Shown here: piece by piece, positions 15,078 through 27,012 of the stretch | Layout: every line of letters begins with the position of its first letter | Numbering within the stretch: position 1 is the first letter of the stretch | Assembly (NCBI RefSeq): GCF_026262505.1 | Contig: NC_067207.1 | Span: 3,542,252 to 3,606,251 of the forward strand | Direction of reading: 5' to 3' | Source of the DNA: Trichomonas vaginalis G3 | Lineage: Eukaryota; Parabasalia; Trichomonadida; Trichomonadidae | Length of the DNA: 64,000 bases | Notes under the pieces: model-generated | What the model was told of the DNA's origin: nothing | The model's input: the letters and a program-made list of their open reading frames with translations, nothing else | Databases searched by the model: none | Made by a program: the position numbers and the translations under genes

Positions 15078-15682
15078 ATGTGAAATCACCCGTTAGCAGA
15101 ACAAAAGACTCCATTTACAATGCAAGTATCACCATTGAATCCACGTCAGTATGAAAGTTAATGATATGCATACTTACAATCAACAAAATCTAAATTACAT
15201 CGAATTTATCGGCAAGTTTGGATGAAGCTTCATATGGTGACAGTTAATATTATAAAAACTATCTATCTCCATCAAAAACATCACAGAGAGTCGCTGACCC
15301 TGATATTGCAGTTCTAGAATCACAATTACAGAAGGAATTTACAAATCTTGAAGAAATGAAGCGAAACATGAAACAACAAGTGAATGAAGCAAAACAAGAC
15401 TTGGAGTTTTCGTCAGGAAAGGGAAGACAACGCGAACACATGAAAACGAACATTAATAAAATATGGAATATTATGAAGATGAAATTTGGCACTCTCACCT
15501 CAAAATCAAAGCTGTTGAGCACGACTCTGTTAATACACCAAAGTTATTCCAGTATTTGTATGATCCAAAATTCGAACCGTTAAATTTCAAGAGAAGTTTG
15601 ATCTACGCAGAAAAATTGGCTCAGTAGATATTGATTCACGAATGTCAAAGAACAGCATCAAGCACATAATACCTCTGAAATG
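15078..15682 (+). pseudogene. 203-residue coiled-coil gene, degraded copy
   Basis: Counterpart of 40663-41274. The central coiled coil (start of the helix MKRNMKQQVNEAKQ) is readable for about 75 residues, but the flanks shift frame. It lies divergent from the large coiled-coil gene, as in the right copy. Confidence 0.75.
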
Positions 15683-15748
15683 AAACAATTCAAATAACGG
15701 TCGATTTTTCAATACAAAAAGTGACAAATTTCTAAATTTAAAATAGAA

Positions 15749-16161
15749 ATGGCTGATATCGTACAGTTATTATTTACATTAGTACAGACCGGCGAAGACC
15801 TTTCCTCAGCAGAGCCACAAATTCAGTCGGAGTTCTTAAATTGATTTCCAATCCAGAATTTTATTCTTTACCATTAGAAGTCATACGGCTAAGTCATTAC
15901 AGTATACAAGGGACTGATTAGACGACGCTAAAAATACTTACAGAAGCTTCAAAGAAGTACGGAGGCGCTGCTTGTTATTTAATTCAATTCCTTCAAGTCA
16001 AAAACATTAACTACCAAGGAGCTGTTGATCTCCTTTCGTGCGTCAGCGGTTCTTCCGTTGCCAAGCCCTCAAAACTGCTCCAGCTCAAGATTTACCAAAG
16101 GTCTTTGTTTGATTTACCTGCACGGCCAACGTCCAACTTGTTTTTAGAAGCCACTTTATTA
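15749..16161 (+). pseudogene. Small MADIVQLL gene, degraded copy
   Basis: Counterpart of 41342-41764. The stop codon region after PLEVI is present here too (GGCTAAGTC), so that internal stop is not a private error of one contig. Further length differences break the frame in this copy. Confidence 0.65.
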
Positions 16162-16985
16162 AATTTATATAAACTGATTGTTTCATACTTAAAGTAGTTA
16201 CTCTTTCCGTTTTTTATGAAATCAAATTTGTTGATTTGCTGTTGTAATTTTTTCATCATGAGGAAACTTTAACCATAATAGAATTGATAAATAGATTATT
16301 ATTTTAATTTCACTAACAAAAATTTCAACTGTTGCTTTTTTGCAGTCTTTTATTGATCGTAAACTTATCAAATAATTTGAATAGTTGAATATTTGATCAA
16401 GAATTTGATTGCCAAGTTTGGGAAGCTATTTTAAGGCAGAAGATAATCACTAACAGAAAAAACATCCTTATTTAAGATTATTGAAACATTTTTATTTCAA
16501 TCGAAGACTACAGAAGCAAATTCATAAATATCCCACTACTATAAGACACCATAACCAAATAAACTCAAATTGGCAATACTCAAAATTCATAGCAGTTTTT
16601 GAATTGGACAGAAAATGATTTGAGGTATGAGATTTAGTAAATGCAGTAAATCTTTACAAATAGCGGATTTTAGGGTTTACAGATGAACTAATTTCATGTT
16701 CGCTAAGACAATTGCCTCTATTTTTTGAAAGAATTTTGGAGCAACTATTCTAAATTTAAGGTATTTGATTCAAAAATTGCTTAAAATCGGAGAATCAAGA
16801 TTGAAATCATATCAATTTGAATTAATTTCAATTATATATTTTATTATTTATTTCCGGCTTACTCTAATCTATTATTTGAATTTCACAAGATATACCAGAT
16901 AAAAGTGTAATGAAGAAAGTGATTTTCTGTGTAAAAAAAAACTGATCATTAGTTCTATTGAAGAAAAAGAAAGCATTTTACAAGA

Positions 16986-17668
16986 ATGAAGATCCAAATC
17001 ACTGGTGAAAAAAGAGGCATTCGAAGTAGAAGTAGACAGTGATCAGTCAACTGTTTGGTTGAACTAAAGCAATTATCGCTTCAATCAAGGAAAACAGATT
17101 TATGATTATGCATCTCTCTTCTTAAACGGACAACGAACTCGATGACAGAGAAACACTCGAAAGAGCGGAATTCAAGAAAATACATTCTCAATGGTCAAGA
17201 AAGTCTTCATCCGATGAATAATGCTTTTGGAGGTTTTCCAATTCGGATTCTCGATCCAAAGAAGATTCAGGAAATGTTTAGATCAGTCGAAAAAATCCCA
17301 AAGTCAAATCTACAGATCATCAACTCAATTTCCAAATGCTCGCTGCACATCCACTGGTTCACCCACAATTCAGCAGTTCGTAGATGATCCAGAGAATTCA
17401 AGCAAATCATTTGAATGTTTGAAGAATCTGTCTCAGACTTCAACAAGGAATGACACAGTTCAAGAAGATGCCGAGAAACTCCAGAATAATGAAGAATTCA
17501 GAGATTACTCAAAAACACATTCAACTGTGATTGCCAATCACTTGGAAGAGATCGGAACGATCAGAATTCAGAGAGGAGAAACTTTTACAATCTTACACAG
17601 GTGTTGAAACGCACACCAGAGATGGCTGCTATGATTCAAAAGGAAGAAGCTTATGTATTGATACACTA
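16986..17668 (+). pseudogene. Ubiquitin-like/STI1 gene, degraded copy
   Basis: Counterpart of 42583-43266. It carries the same ATTTGAATG context as the internal TGA of the right copy. Extra single bases interrupt the ubiquitin-like domain in this copy. Confidence 0.7.
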
Positions 17669-17743
17669 TTGAAAGAATCAAAAATAAAATATAATTAGTG
17701 TTGAAATAAGAGTTTAATTCTTCTTCAGAGAAGATAATTTGTT

Positions 17744-18170
17744 TTCAAGGAAAGAAGTAGTAAGCGCATTTCTCTTGGATGTTTTTTGAGGCTGAGTTTT
17801 TCGTCGTTCGCCACTTGCTCGATACGAGACCTCCGTTGAATGCGCTCTTTGTTGTAGATAGCTGCTCCTGCGATGACCATCTTCTTCCTCCTTCTGCGCG
17901 TGAGATCATAATAATGAAACGTTTTCGCTGATGTCGAAATCGTATGACTTCGAAGGGAGAAGACGCACTTGTTAAATTGCGTAGCATAATGCCCTCTGCT
18001 TCAATGTTCCATCGAGGAATTCGTCGTGTGAAGCATATGGGCTTGCTGCTTTCTTTGAGGACGAATTTCTGTGAGATCGTTATTGAGCGAAGATGATGTA
18101 CTTGTCTCACCCTGTGCAAGTCGTTGTATGCTCTCTGAACTTCGCTTGTTGATCTTGATCTGTGTGATAT
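17744..18170 (-). pseudogene. ADF/cofilin gene, degraded copy (left palindrome arm)
   Basis: Counterpart of 43341-43763. Pieces of the ADF-H domain are recognisable, but the frame is broken by small length changes. It sits on the left arm of the left copy of the large palindrome. Confidence 0.7.
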
Positions 18171-19569
18171 TTTGCTCCTAGAATGAAATATGAAGTGGAC
18201 AATTCTTGATGAATCAATCTTGTGCAATTGTCCTCTGCTTCAAATTTCCATTTTTTTCTGAAATTTTAATCCTCATTTTTGCTTAATCAGGTGATACTTG
18301 TGTGTATATATTTGTGAATATCATGCCTAAAATTACTAGCATTGAATCTGAAAATCTTAATTGAATGGATGATAATATTTTTCTCCCTCAATTATTAATC
18401 AATAACGTATATGAATTTTTCTTTTGAATAAAATTATGAAATGTAACAATATGATAAATATGATATCTTTTTTTTAGTTCCAAAAACAATAAGTTGGCAA
18501 TTTTTATATCAAAATTCCGATGATCATTTGAAAAGAATTTTTTCAATAGGGACTTTCTCAAGTTTAAAAAATCATCTGTTATTCAAAACAAAAACCTCTT
18601 TTACATACGTCCTGTTTCTGATAACGATATATAACCAAAATCCACCGAATTTTGTAACATGTGAAGTCACTGTTGAGAAAGTCCGATACTTTCTGTAGAA
18701 GTTCAAACTTTTGTCTTTCCTGATATAAGGCGGATTTTCAAGTCTATAGATGTTTGAAATATTGCAAGATTTCTCCTTTCCCTTCATTTTTCACATAAAA
18801 TTCTAATTTCCAATTTAATATTAAATGAATTTATAAATATTGGATTTACCATATTGTAGTTGTGTAAGTAATAACAGACAAATTATACTTATAAATATAA
18901 ATTACTATCAAATTATATTCATTTAAATATCTGTTGATGTACACTAGTTTTCATCAATTATTTATATTATCTAAGATATGAAAATTCGTACATATTGTAT
19001 TGTAATAATTTTAGGAAATTTCAGTTAATCATAAATTTCAAATTGAATTTATATATTTAAACTGGCACAATCCATATGTATCATTTATAAATAACAATTA
19101 TAAATGTCTGTAACATCATTTATAAAATGATATTTATTTTAAATATTTTGAAATTATGATTTTATGAAAATGAAGGGAAAAGAGGAGAAATCTTGCAATA
19201 TTCAAACATATAGGACTTGAAAACCCGCCTTAATATCAGGAAAACAAAAGTTTGAACTTCAACAGAAATATCGGACTTTCTCAACAGTGACTTCCAACAT
19301 GTTACAAAATTTGGTGGATTTTTGGTTAATTATTCGTTATCCGAAACAGGACTGTATGTAAAGAGTTTTGTTTTTGAATAAAGATGATTTTTTCGTAAAC
19401 TTGAGAAAGTCCCTAATTGAAAAAATTCTTTTCAAATGATCATCGGATTTTGCCTATAAAAATTGCCTTTTGTTTTTTGGAACTAAAAAAAGATATCAAT
19501 ATTTACATATTGTTCATTTAATAATATTTTTATTCAAAAAGAACAATTCATATATCGTTATTGATTAAT

Positions 19570-19975
19570 AATTGAGGGAAAATTAGAGTAGGTGACAAAA
19601 AGTGCATACTCTTAAACAACGTCGATTTCCGGTGAAATCGTGAACACCTTTCGTCTTTCGTAGGCAGTGGTGGTTGTTACAAGGTAACTTCGAGATGTGC
19701 GTGAAATTCTGCAAAAAAAATTCTGAAATTTTGAATGGAGAACAAAAAATTGAATAGTTTACGTCAATTAAAAAGAGAAAAATGAAGCCATGTTGTCTGA
19801 ACCTTGGACTTAGAGGCAGGCAATCCACCGTTTTTATCCTCATTAACACATGCATCTCTCACTCAGTGGAATGAGATCAACTATATGAATAACTTTTTCC
19901 ATTATCATTCTTTGTGGAAAGTGACAAATACAATTTGACCCCTGCTTCAAAAAATTATTATCCATCCATTCAAAT
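19570..19975. mobile_element. tRNA-related insertion, left copy
   Basis: Counterpart of the insertion at 45170-45537, again present only in the right arm of the palindrome. Here the tRNA-like stretch lies near 19794-19860 and is more altered. Confidence 0.55.
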
Positions 19976-20149
19976 TTAAGATTTTCAGAATTCATCGCTA
20001 GCTATTTAGTCAGATATTCCAATATATTATCATCACAAGTATAATCTGATTACAAAATGAGGATTATATTCAGAAAAATGGATTGAAGCAGGACAATGCA
20101 AAGATTGGATTATCAAGATTGTCCCACTTCATATTTCATCTAGAGCAGA

Positions 20150-20578
20150 ATGATCAACAGATCAAGATCAACCATGCGAGTTCAAAAGGCATAACAACGA
20201 GCTTGCACTGGTGAGCACATACATCATCTTCTCGCTCAATAACGATCAATCACAGAAATCGGTCCTCAAGAAAGCAGCAAGAGCCATATGCTTCAACGAC
20301 GATTCCTGATGACAATTGGAAAGCAGAGGGCATATGCCACGCAATTTAAGTGCGTCTTCCTCTTCGAAGTCATTACGGATTCGACATCAGCGAAGACTTT
20401 TCATATTATTATGTAACTTCCTACGACGCAGATAGGGGAGAAGATTGGTCATGCAGGACAGCTATCTCCACACAAGAGCGCCTTCACGGAGTCTCGGAAT
20501 ATCGATGCAAGGTGCGGAACGACGAACACTCAGCCTCAAAGAACATCCAAGAGAAAATGGCGCTTACTACTCTTCTGA
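20150..20578 (+). pseudogene. ADF/cofilin gene, degraded copy (right palindrome arm)
   Basis: Counterpart of 45739-46161. An 85-residue piece of the C-terminal half can be read, with the ending ASKNIQEK; the rest is shifted. It lies inverted with respect to 17744-18170. Confidence 0.7.
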
Positions 20579-21004
20579 AAATTCAAATTATCTTCTCTGA
20601 AGAATAATTAAACTCTTAATTTCACCACTTATTTGTTTTTAATTCCTACACTATTACATCAAGTTCAGTACTCATTAGACATAAAGATAATTATCACGCT
20701 ATAAGTTTGTTCATATTCTTCTAAATTTCAGATTAATTTACTTCAGAATCAAGTGGAGATGTATTGATATCAAGAGAAATGTATATACGTCGAACATTTG
20801 GCTTGAGTCTTGTGTTTTTTAGGCGTTCATAGCGAATTTCCAAAATAATAATCTCAATTTATTCATAATTTTTGTTCACAATTGAGATATGTTATAGACA
20901 TTGCTTGCAATTTTATCAATCCATATTCTCGAATAACAAGCTTACCGACTGCTGAAGTCAATTATTATTAGAGGAATCTCAAATTTTCCAAATAAAAAAA
21001 AGTA

Positions 21005-21243
21005 ATGCTTCTTTAACTCAATCTCTGGGCTCGCATAACTCTACACGAAAATTCTGAATACACAGTACTATGTCATAATTATTTGTTGATGATTGTTACC
21101 ACCCACATATTTAATTGTCCAGATATGATGAGAATATTAATAGAAATAATGATTCAACTCGAAGATACATACACCTTAATTTCGAGCCACGTATTGGTGC
21201 AAAATTAGATCATAAACATCAGATATATTGCTAGAAAAGTTAT
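21005..21243 (+). pseudogene. Membrane-anchor small gene, degraded copy
   Basis: Counterpart of 46591-46824. The sequence is recognisable but the reading frame is not continuous. Confidence 0.55.
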
Positions 21244-21361
21244 AACTTCAGTTTTTTCGCTTCTTGGTTTATGACAACTAATTTACAATTTGAATTATCA
21301 CATTGATCAATGCATATCTAAATATGTTCGATAAATGCATGAAAGCTCAAATAATTCTAAC

Positions 21362-21386
21362 NNNNNNNNNNNNNNNNNNNNNNNNN
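21362..21386. other. Assembly gap (25 N)
   Basis: Twenty-five consecutive N. Sequence left of the gap corresponds to about 46948 in the right copy. Sequence right of it is element sequence that precedes 25517. The two sides are therefore not neighbours in the right copy, as expected if two overlapping contigs were placed end to end. Confidence 0.98.
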
Positions 21387-21399
21387 TTAACTTTACATA

Positions 21400-23879
21400 A
21401 ATTGAGCTTGAAAGGAAGATTCCTTCTTGTTCATTAATGTTTCATATGCTTCTAAAGAAGGTGAGCCAAAAACTATCGATAAAGCGGTGTATGAAATAAA
21501 AGCATCAAACGACGAAATTGAATTCGTTAACTTTTGACGGTGATAGTTTCGTTAATGACATAACATCGGGAAAACAATTTTAACGAAAGAATACTTAAAA
21601 TCTCATGTTAGTGAGTTCGTTGAAATTGAAAAAGAAGGTTGGAATTAAGTTCGATCCACTGAATTTCATTTTCAGCTTAGCGAATGCGGGTGTTAGTTTC
21701 GCTGAATGGACAACTATACAGAGTGAAATAAATGCAATATGGACGTTTTTGGGGTCAAAAGCGGAATGGGTGAGCTTGTAAATGTTGCAAGAAATTAGGT
21801 GAAACAGGATTTTGTAGATGGTTTTAAAAGACTTGTTTTCAAATGTTTTAACAAACACAAAGAAATTATTTAGATATACCGTACATAACGGACGGATTTT
21901 CGAACAAGATAGCAACAAACCCTCCGGTTATGGCTGCGTTGATGATGGTTAGAGATATAAAACCACGTAACGACGGGAACGAAGAACATGAACAACAGAT
22001 ACTGGTCGGGTTATTCGAGACATTAAAAACGTGTATCCTGAAAGTTATTGATTTATTTAGAGGAGTTAATGATTCAATTTCAAAACATTCTATAACCCTC
22101 GATGAAGAGAATAAATTAACAGATTATATATTCGTCATTATTGCAGAATTAATGAAGAGAAGAAATGAAAAAGGAATTGGTGATATCATTAATGTCAGCG
22201 ATGTAATGATGAAAAGAAATTTTGACTCATTATTTACAAACCGAAAAACGAATATAGTCTTTATGACGTAATTACCGAATTAATGAAAAAAGATTAATGA
22301 TAATAAGAGTTCTGGCGGAAGAGTTGAACTTGAAATAAATGAGATAGAAGAGAAATTAGCCGAAAAAAAGCAGATAAAACCGTTCATTATATAACTTCAG
22401 ACGAACAGATTATAACGGACTACCATGGATATTTAACACGAACTGAAGAAGAAGTGAAGACGGAAGATGTTAATGAAAGAAGATATAAATTCATTCGTGC
22501 TAAAGGTTATGACATAAGCTGTACTGTACATTATGACACGGGTAAGCGCTAGAAGCATTTGGTTATAACAATGAAATTTATGCTTCATACTTCTTTGTTA
22601 ACGGTGTATTAGTTGAACCAAGATTTACATTGAGAGTTAAGGCAAAAATAAACTTTTGAAGATGCTATTAAAAGTAAAGCTGACAAAGATGAACTTGACG
22701 CAACGAACAAAGTTTTGAAATCTCATAAACACAATATCTCCGATATAAATGAACTTCAAGCTACATTAGACAGTAAAGCGACAAGAACCATACCATAAAT
22801 CCTTCACTACTGTTAGAGCAGACGACATAATATTGAATATACCTTGGTTCAAGTGCACCTTTAGAGAATCCAAGTACAAGCGTAAAAGATACACTAAACT
22901 CCTTAATAGTAAATGTATGAACATTGAAGGTATGTCAGAAACTTTGAAAACACATGAACTACCAGCAATGTTAGATAAAAAAGCAGATAAAGAACATAAC
23001 ATAAATCCTTCACTACTGTTAGAGCAGACGACAAATATTGAACTATGATTTGGGTTCAAGTGCACCTTTAGAGAATCCAAGTACAAGCGTAAAAAGATAC
23101 ACTAAACTCCTTAAATAGTAAATGTATGAACATTGAAGGTCATGTCAGAAACTTTGAAACACATGAACTACCAGCAATGTTAGATAAAAAAGCAGATAAA
23201 GAACATACACATAAATCCTTCACTACTGTTAGAGCAGACGACATAATATTGAACTATGATTTGGGTTCAAGTGCACCTTTAGAGAATCCAAGTACAAGCG
23301 TAAAAGATACTCTTAACAATTTAGATAACAGTTGCAGGAATATCGAAGGTCATGCCAGAAACTTTGAAGCATATGAACTACCAGCAATGTTAGATAAGAA
23401 AGCAGACAAAACAGAGCTTCAAACATTAAAGACTGAAATACTTCAAACATTATATCCTATAGGCTCTATTTATACGTCAATGAACTCAACAAATCCAGAA
23501 ACAGTTTTAGGTTTTGGTACGTGGGAACAGATTGTAGACAAATTCTTATACTGTGCTAGATATTCAAAGCAAACAGGAGGTTCGAAGAAAATTAAAGAAG
23601 CAAAACCTTCCACCGCACACTCATACGGAAACTACAAACACAACAGGTAATCATTCACATTCAATAACAAAAAGAGGTTATACAAATCTTGCAGCAGGTT
23701 CGGATAGACAGGGAATGCATAGATATGATATTTCAAGTGACCCAGTAGATTCAAGCGCAGGTATTTTCTGTGGAACCACAGGAAATCATTCACACACTTT
23801 CACAACAAATCCAACAGGCTCGGGTGAAGATTATATGCCACCATTTGTGACTATATTCGCATGGTACCGCGTTCAATGA
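21400..23879 (+). pseudogene. Tail-fibre-like part of the Maverick, broken
   Basis: Viewed in pieces, this part reads like a virus fibre. A variable N-terminal portion is followed by about three 70-residue repeats (each with ELPAMLDKKADK and RADDIILNYDLGSSAP) and a C-terminal domain with the motifs YPIGSIYTS and FGTWEQI and clustered HTH/HSH histidines. That combination is typical of phage short-tail-fibre and collar domains, where histidines bind metal along a trimer axis. In the element it would be a surface or receptor-binding protein; that role is inference. It carries several breaks, perhaps partly because it lies at a contig end. It stands just upstream of the integrase part. Confidence 0.7.
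22795..23420 (+). repeat. Three direct repeats of about 207-210 bp
   Basis: Units begin at 22795, 23001 and 23211 with ATAAATCCTTCACTACTGTT. They encode the repeated segment of the tail-fibre-like part. Near identity between units suggests recent expansion or slippage, a common way to vary fibre length. Confidence 0.85.
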
Positions 23880-23919
23880 ACGCGCTTGAGCCTAGAATAA
23901 AATCTTTAACTTTACATAA

Positions 23920-24998
23920 ATGAGCTTGAAAGAAGTATTCGAACAACATCCATGGAGGTCATTTAAGAAGTTCAATGAAGCTGCAAAGAGTTGGGGATTT
24001 ACTAACAGAGCTGAAGTGAAAAGGTTCTTTGACAAAAATGTTGTACATCAAACAAAAATAAACCCTTACGACTACTTTTTACCAATTTACTCCAACTCCT
24101 GACGCATACCAATTTGACACTCTCATTCAAAGCAGAAAAGGAGGACATAAACCATTCCTCATCTTCATTAATGTTAACACTCGTAAAGCATATGCATATC
24201 CAATGAAAAATAAAGGAACTCGTGAAGTGTTAAGAGTTTTACAAAAGTTTGTAGCAGAACATAGCCCAAGTACTTTAACATCAGACCAAGACAGTGCATA
24301 CCTCAGCAATGAAATCACAGATTTTCTCATTAAGCATAACATAACTCACTACACTACTGAAGACCATAACCATAACATACTCGCATCATAAACCGCTTCA
24401 TAAGAACGCTCAGAGATTTAAACCAAGAGCGAGACTTTACCGAAGAAACAATGAAACATTTTCTCGAAGTATATAATTCCTCAACACATTCTACAACAGG
24501 GCATACACCAAATTCAATGACACAACAACAAGAAGAAAAGTATATACAAAAGAAACGAAGCCAAACACAAAATATCAGAAATTCAACACAATTTACCCTC
24601 ATTCCTGGTACAAAAGTTCGTGTAGTTCTTGAACAAACCGTTGACAAAGAAACGTTTAAGGTTAAGTAGAAACTATTATATCGTAGACTCTACGCAAGGT
24701 AATGGATATCTTATAAAAGCTGCTGACGACTCTTGCGTTTTACCCTCGTCACAAATTAGTCGAAAGTAGTAATGGCAAACTTGCTGAAACCATTGACGAA
24801 GCAAAGCGAGGAGTGGTTATTGAAATACTTGGCTATAACATAAACGATGACACTTATAAAGTAAGATATGAAGGAGGCGTTGAAGATGTTATACCATCTA
24901 AGAACTTGAGAGAGTCAAAGCCAACACATCTGGGACCATTAGAGCGGGAGTACTGGAAAGACAAAAATAAGCCAGAAAGAATAAGAAAATTCTTCTAA
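23920..24998 (+). pseudogene. Integrase part of the Maverick (DDE, rve type), broken
   Basis: Retroviral-type integrase that would join element ends to host DNA. Visible elements are an N-terminal helical region (from MSLKEVFEQHPW), an RNase H-like core with the motif TLTSDQDSAYLS and a following EDHNHN segment, and a C-terminal small beta domain around EILGYNINDDTYKVRYEG that resembles a chromo-like module. The family is Polinton integrase by these features and by company with a type B polymerase. A few breaks are present. The leader TTAACTTTACATAAATGAGC directly before the start is repeated, almost unchanged, just after the assembly gap at 21387. Confidence 0.75.
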
Positions 24999-25085
24999 AC
25001 TTTTTCATTAGATGTAAATCAGACATGAATGAGAACAGTCATGATATCATTAATGGTACCATTTATTTTAACATAAAAACGCAAA

Positions 25086-25108
25086 GCGGCGAGGACGACG
25101 TCCATGAC
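25086..25108 (+). repeat. GNA-loop hairpin motif (GCGGCGAGGACGACGTCCATG)
   Basis: GC-rich short motif with the stem GGAC/GTCC around a GAC loop, in the spacer after the integrase. Related copies lie at 28862-28882 and 32514-32534. Confidence 0.7.
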
Positions 25109-25122
25109 CAAAAATATAATTT

Positions 25123-25170
25123 AGGTGAAGAGGTAAGATCTCACCTTTTTTTTCACCTGTTTTTTCACCC
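25123..25170. repeat. GGTGA palindrome cluster
   Basis: AGGTGAAGAGGTAAGATCTCACC followed by a T run and inverted CACCTG/CACCC units. This is the mirror arrangement of the sites at 26195 and 36549. It lies in the 255 bp spacer between the integrase part and the next gene. Confidence 0.75.
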
Positions 25171-25253
25171 TCGTGAATTTTCATGAATTTCCTTAAGATA
25201 GAAAAAATAAAGTTAGTTTTATTTTTATTTATTTTTTATTTTGTATAAAAGAT

Positions 25254-26191
25254 ATGATTTCAACAATCGGCACAACAACAATTCAAACAACTACAGCACC
25301 AAACTCGCTAGTCATGAATCCTACGTCAATGTTGGTAGAGATGAAAAGCTTTATTCCTTCTTCATATACTTTTGAAACAGAAATCCAGAAGATAAAGCAA
25401 GAACTTTTAACAAGTAATTTAGACTGTAGTGCGAAAGATGAAACAAATGAACAGTATCTTTATGAAATGGAGGACCTCATCGACCATTTGCCTAAACTAC
25501 CTGAAATTCAGCAGCAAAAACTAACTATTCCTGAATTCGACGAAATTGAAGTCAAAGCAACTGACTCAGTAGAAATTAAGAAATTCATACGTAAAGTAAA
25601 TTATGAATTCCTTGGTTTTCATTGCAACCATAAAGTTATGGACAAAGATTGCGACATGGTTTATAAAATATTTCTGACCTTTACAAATCCGAAGAATTTA
25701 AGACATACGATAACTTTGTTTCATTAGTTGCAAAATGTGTATGGCAGATAAGAGATAAAGATAGAAGAGGTAAGGTATGGAATGAACAGATAAAACCAGC
25801 AGCTTTGAGTTAAAGAAAACCATTGACGCCTTAGTTGTTCTAGCTGGTTTATTTCAATGTATAACGCAAAAACGATGCCGCAATGTTCAAAATGTAAAGC
25901 AGCAATAAGAAATATAACTACTCAGTCAAAGAGATAGAAAGAATGCGAAACGACTATGCAGACTTAAAGAAAGAAGCAGAAAAGCCAGCAGAAGATAAAA
26001 TGGATATGTTGACATTTCTTAATAAAAACTATCCAACAGCAGAAGATTTCCTTCTGTCTGACGTCAAGAAGAAATATAAAGAAACCTTCGGCATTGTTAA
26101 AACTTTTGATGTACTAAAAGAAGAAATAGAAGCTACGAAATTGTTTAGGATTTCAAATATACATCGTACAATTCATGTAAAACGCTTGTGA
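25254..26191 (+). pseudogene. Unknown part of the Maverick, broken
   Basis: A threonine-rich start (MISTIGTTTIQTTT) leads into acidic, helical sequence with KLTIPEFDEIEVK, a cysteine/histidine stretch (GFHCNHKVMDKDCD) and, further on, a lysine- and glutamate-rich region. No family recognised. Roughly two breaks. The cysteines and histidines could bind a metal, which is inference. The gene begins after an AT-rich leader (TTTATTTTGTATAAAAGAT) shared in type with the next genes. Confidence 0.6.
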
Positions 26192-26194
26192 AAA

Positions 26195-26240
26195 AGGTGA
26201 AAAAACAGGTGAAAAACAGGTGAGATCTCACCTCTTCACC
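26195..26240. repeat. GGTGA palindrome cluster
   Basis: GGTGAAAAAACAGGTGAAAA units followed by the 14 bp perfect palindrome GGTGAGATCTCACC and CTTCACC. It lies between two genes of the element. Confidence 0.85.
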
Positions 26241-26246
26241 TCAACA

Positions 26247-26312
26247 TTATTTTTATTGAATTCAGCACAAAAATAATGAATTTCATTAGTTATTTTGTAT
26301 GTAAAGACAGTA
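26247..26312 (+). promoter_or_regulatory. AT-rich leader shared by the two KilA-N genes
   Basis: The 18 bases before the ATG (TTGTATGTAAAGACAGTA) are identical to those before the next gene (26995-27012), and both follow a run of T-rich sequence. Conservation of a non-coding leader between paralogues, with coding sequence that differs, suggests a promoter or initiator. The function is inferred only from position. Confidence 0.5.
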
Positions 26313-26924
26313 ATGACAAACATTGAGTTTGAAACAGTTAGAAAGATAGACAATGACACCAAAGTGGTTAGAATAGGTGATTTAAACGTAAGATACTCAA
26401 AGAAATACAACAAATATTCTTTGTCAGACATTATATCTCCATCTGGAAAGAAAACAAACGACTGGGTTAGAAATGCTTCAACTCAGAAAATTTTGACAAG
26501 AAATCCTGAGCTTATGATATCAGTAGCATTTCATGGAACAAGAGCATATCTTATAGACAAAAGTCTTATACCAATAGTTTTGTTATGGTTAGACCCAGTT
26601 GTTGGATATAACTTCATAACATATGGTTCATTCGATACGGAACGTTGCAGTGAAGGCTTACTTTACATCGTTCAGAAACCGAAGGACTTCAACACAAAAA
26701 GATATAAGATAGGAAGGACATATAATATAACTCAAAGATATGACAGTACAGTCAATAGAGTCAAGGTTGTGTTTGTTAATGATATGAGAGCTGCTGAAAC
26801 AGAACTGCTTGAAGTTTTTGAGAAAATGTATGGTGCTCCCACGAAAGGTAAAGAAACGTTTGAAGTAGATGAGATAGATAAAGCTATAAAATTATTTGAC
26901 GAAGTTGCTGAAAAATACATGTAA
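26313..26924 (+). CDS. KilA-N plus T5orf172/GIY-YIG-like protein (Maverick part)
   Basis: About 203 residues from the ATG at 26313. The N-terminal 110 residues resemble a KilA-N DNA-binding domain (KKTNDWVRNASTQK, then a helix ending VAFHGTRAYLIDKSLIPIVL with WLDPVVGYNF). The second half (GLLYIVQKPKDFN, YKIGRTYNITQRYDS, AETELLEVFEKMYG) matches the T5orf172/MUG113 branch of the GIY-YIG nuclease fold common in large DNA viruses. It probably binds DNA and may cut it. It looks whole in this copy. The upstream TTG in frame lies in the conserved leader, so the ATG is preferred. Confidence 0.75.
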   Translation: MTNIEFETVRKIDNDTKVVRIGDLNVRYSKKYNKYSLSDIISPSGKKTNDWVRNASTQKILTRNPELMISVAFHGTRAYLIDKSLIPIVLLWLDPVVGYNFITYGSFDTERCSEGLLYIVQKPKDFNTKRYKIGRTYNITQRYDSTVNRVKVVFVNDMRAAETELLEVFEKMYGAPTKGKETFEVDEIDKAIKLFDEVAEKYM

Positions 26925-27012
26925 AGCGTTTATTTTTGGTCTTTTGTGAAAGTCAGAAAATAAAGTTAGTTTTATTTTTATTTATTTTTTTATTTTGTAT
27001 GTAAAGACAGTA

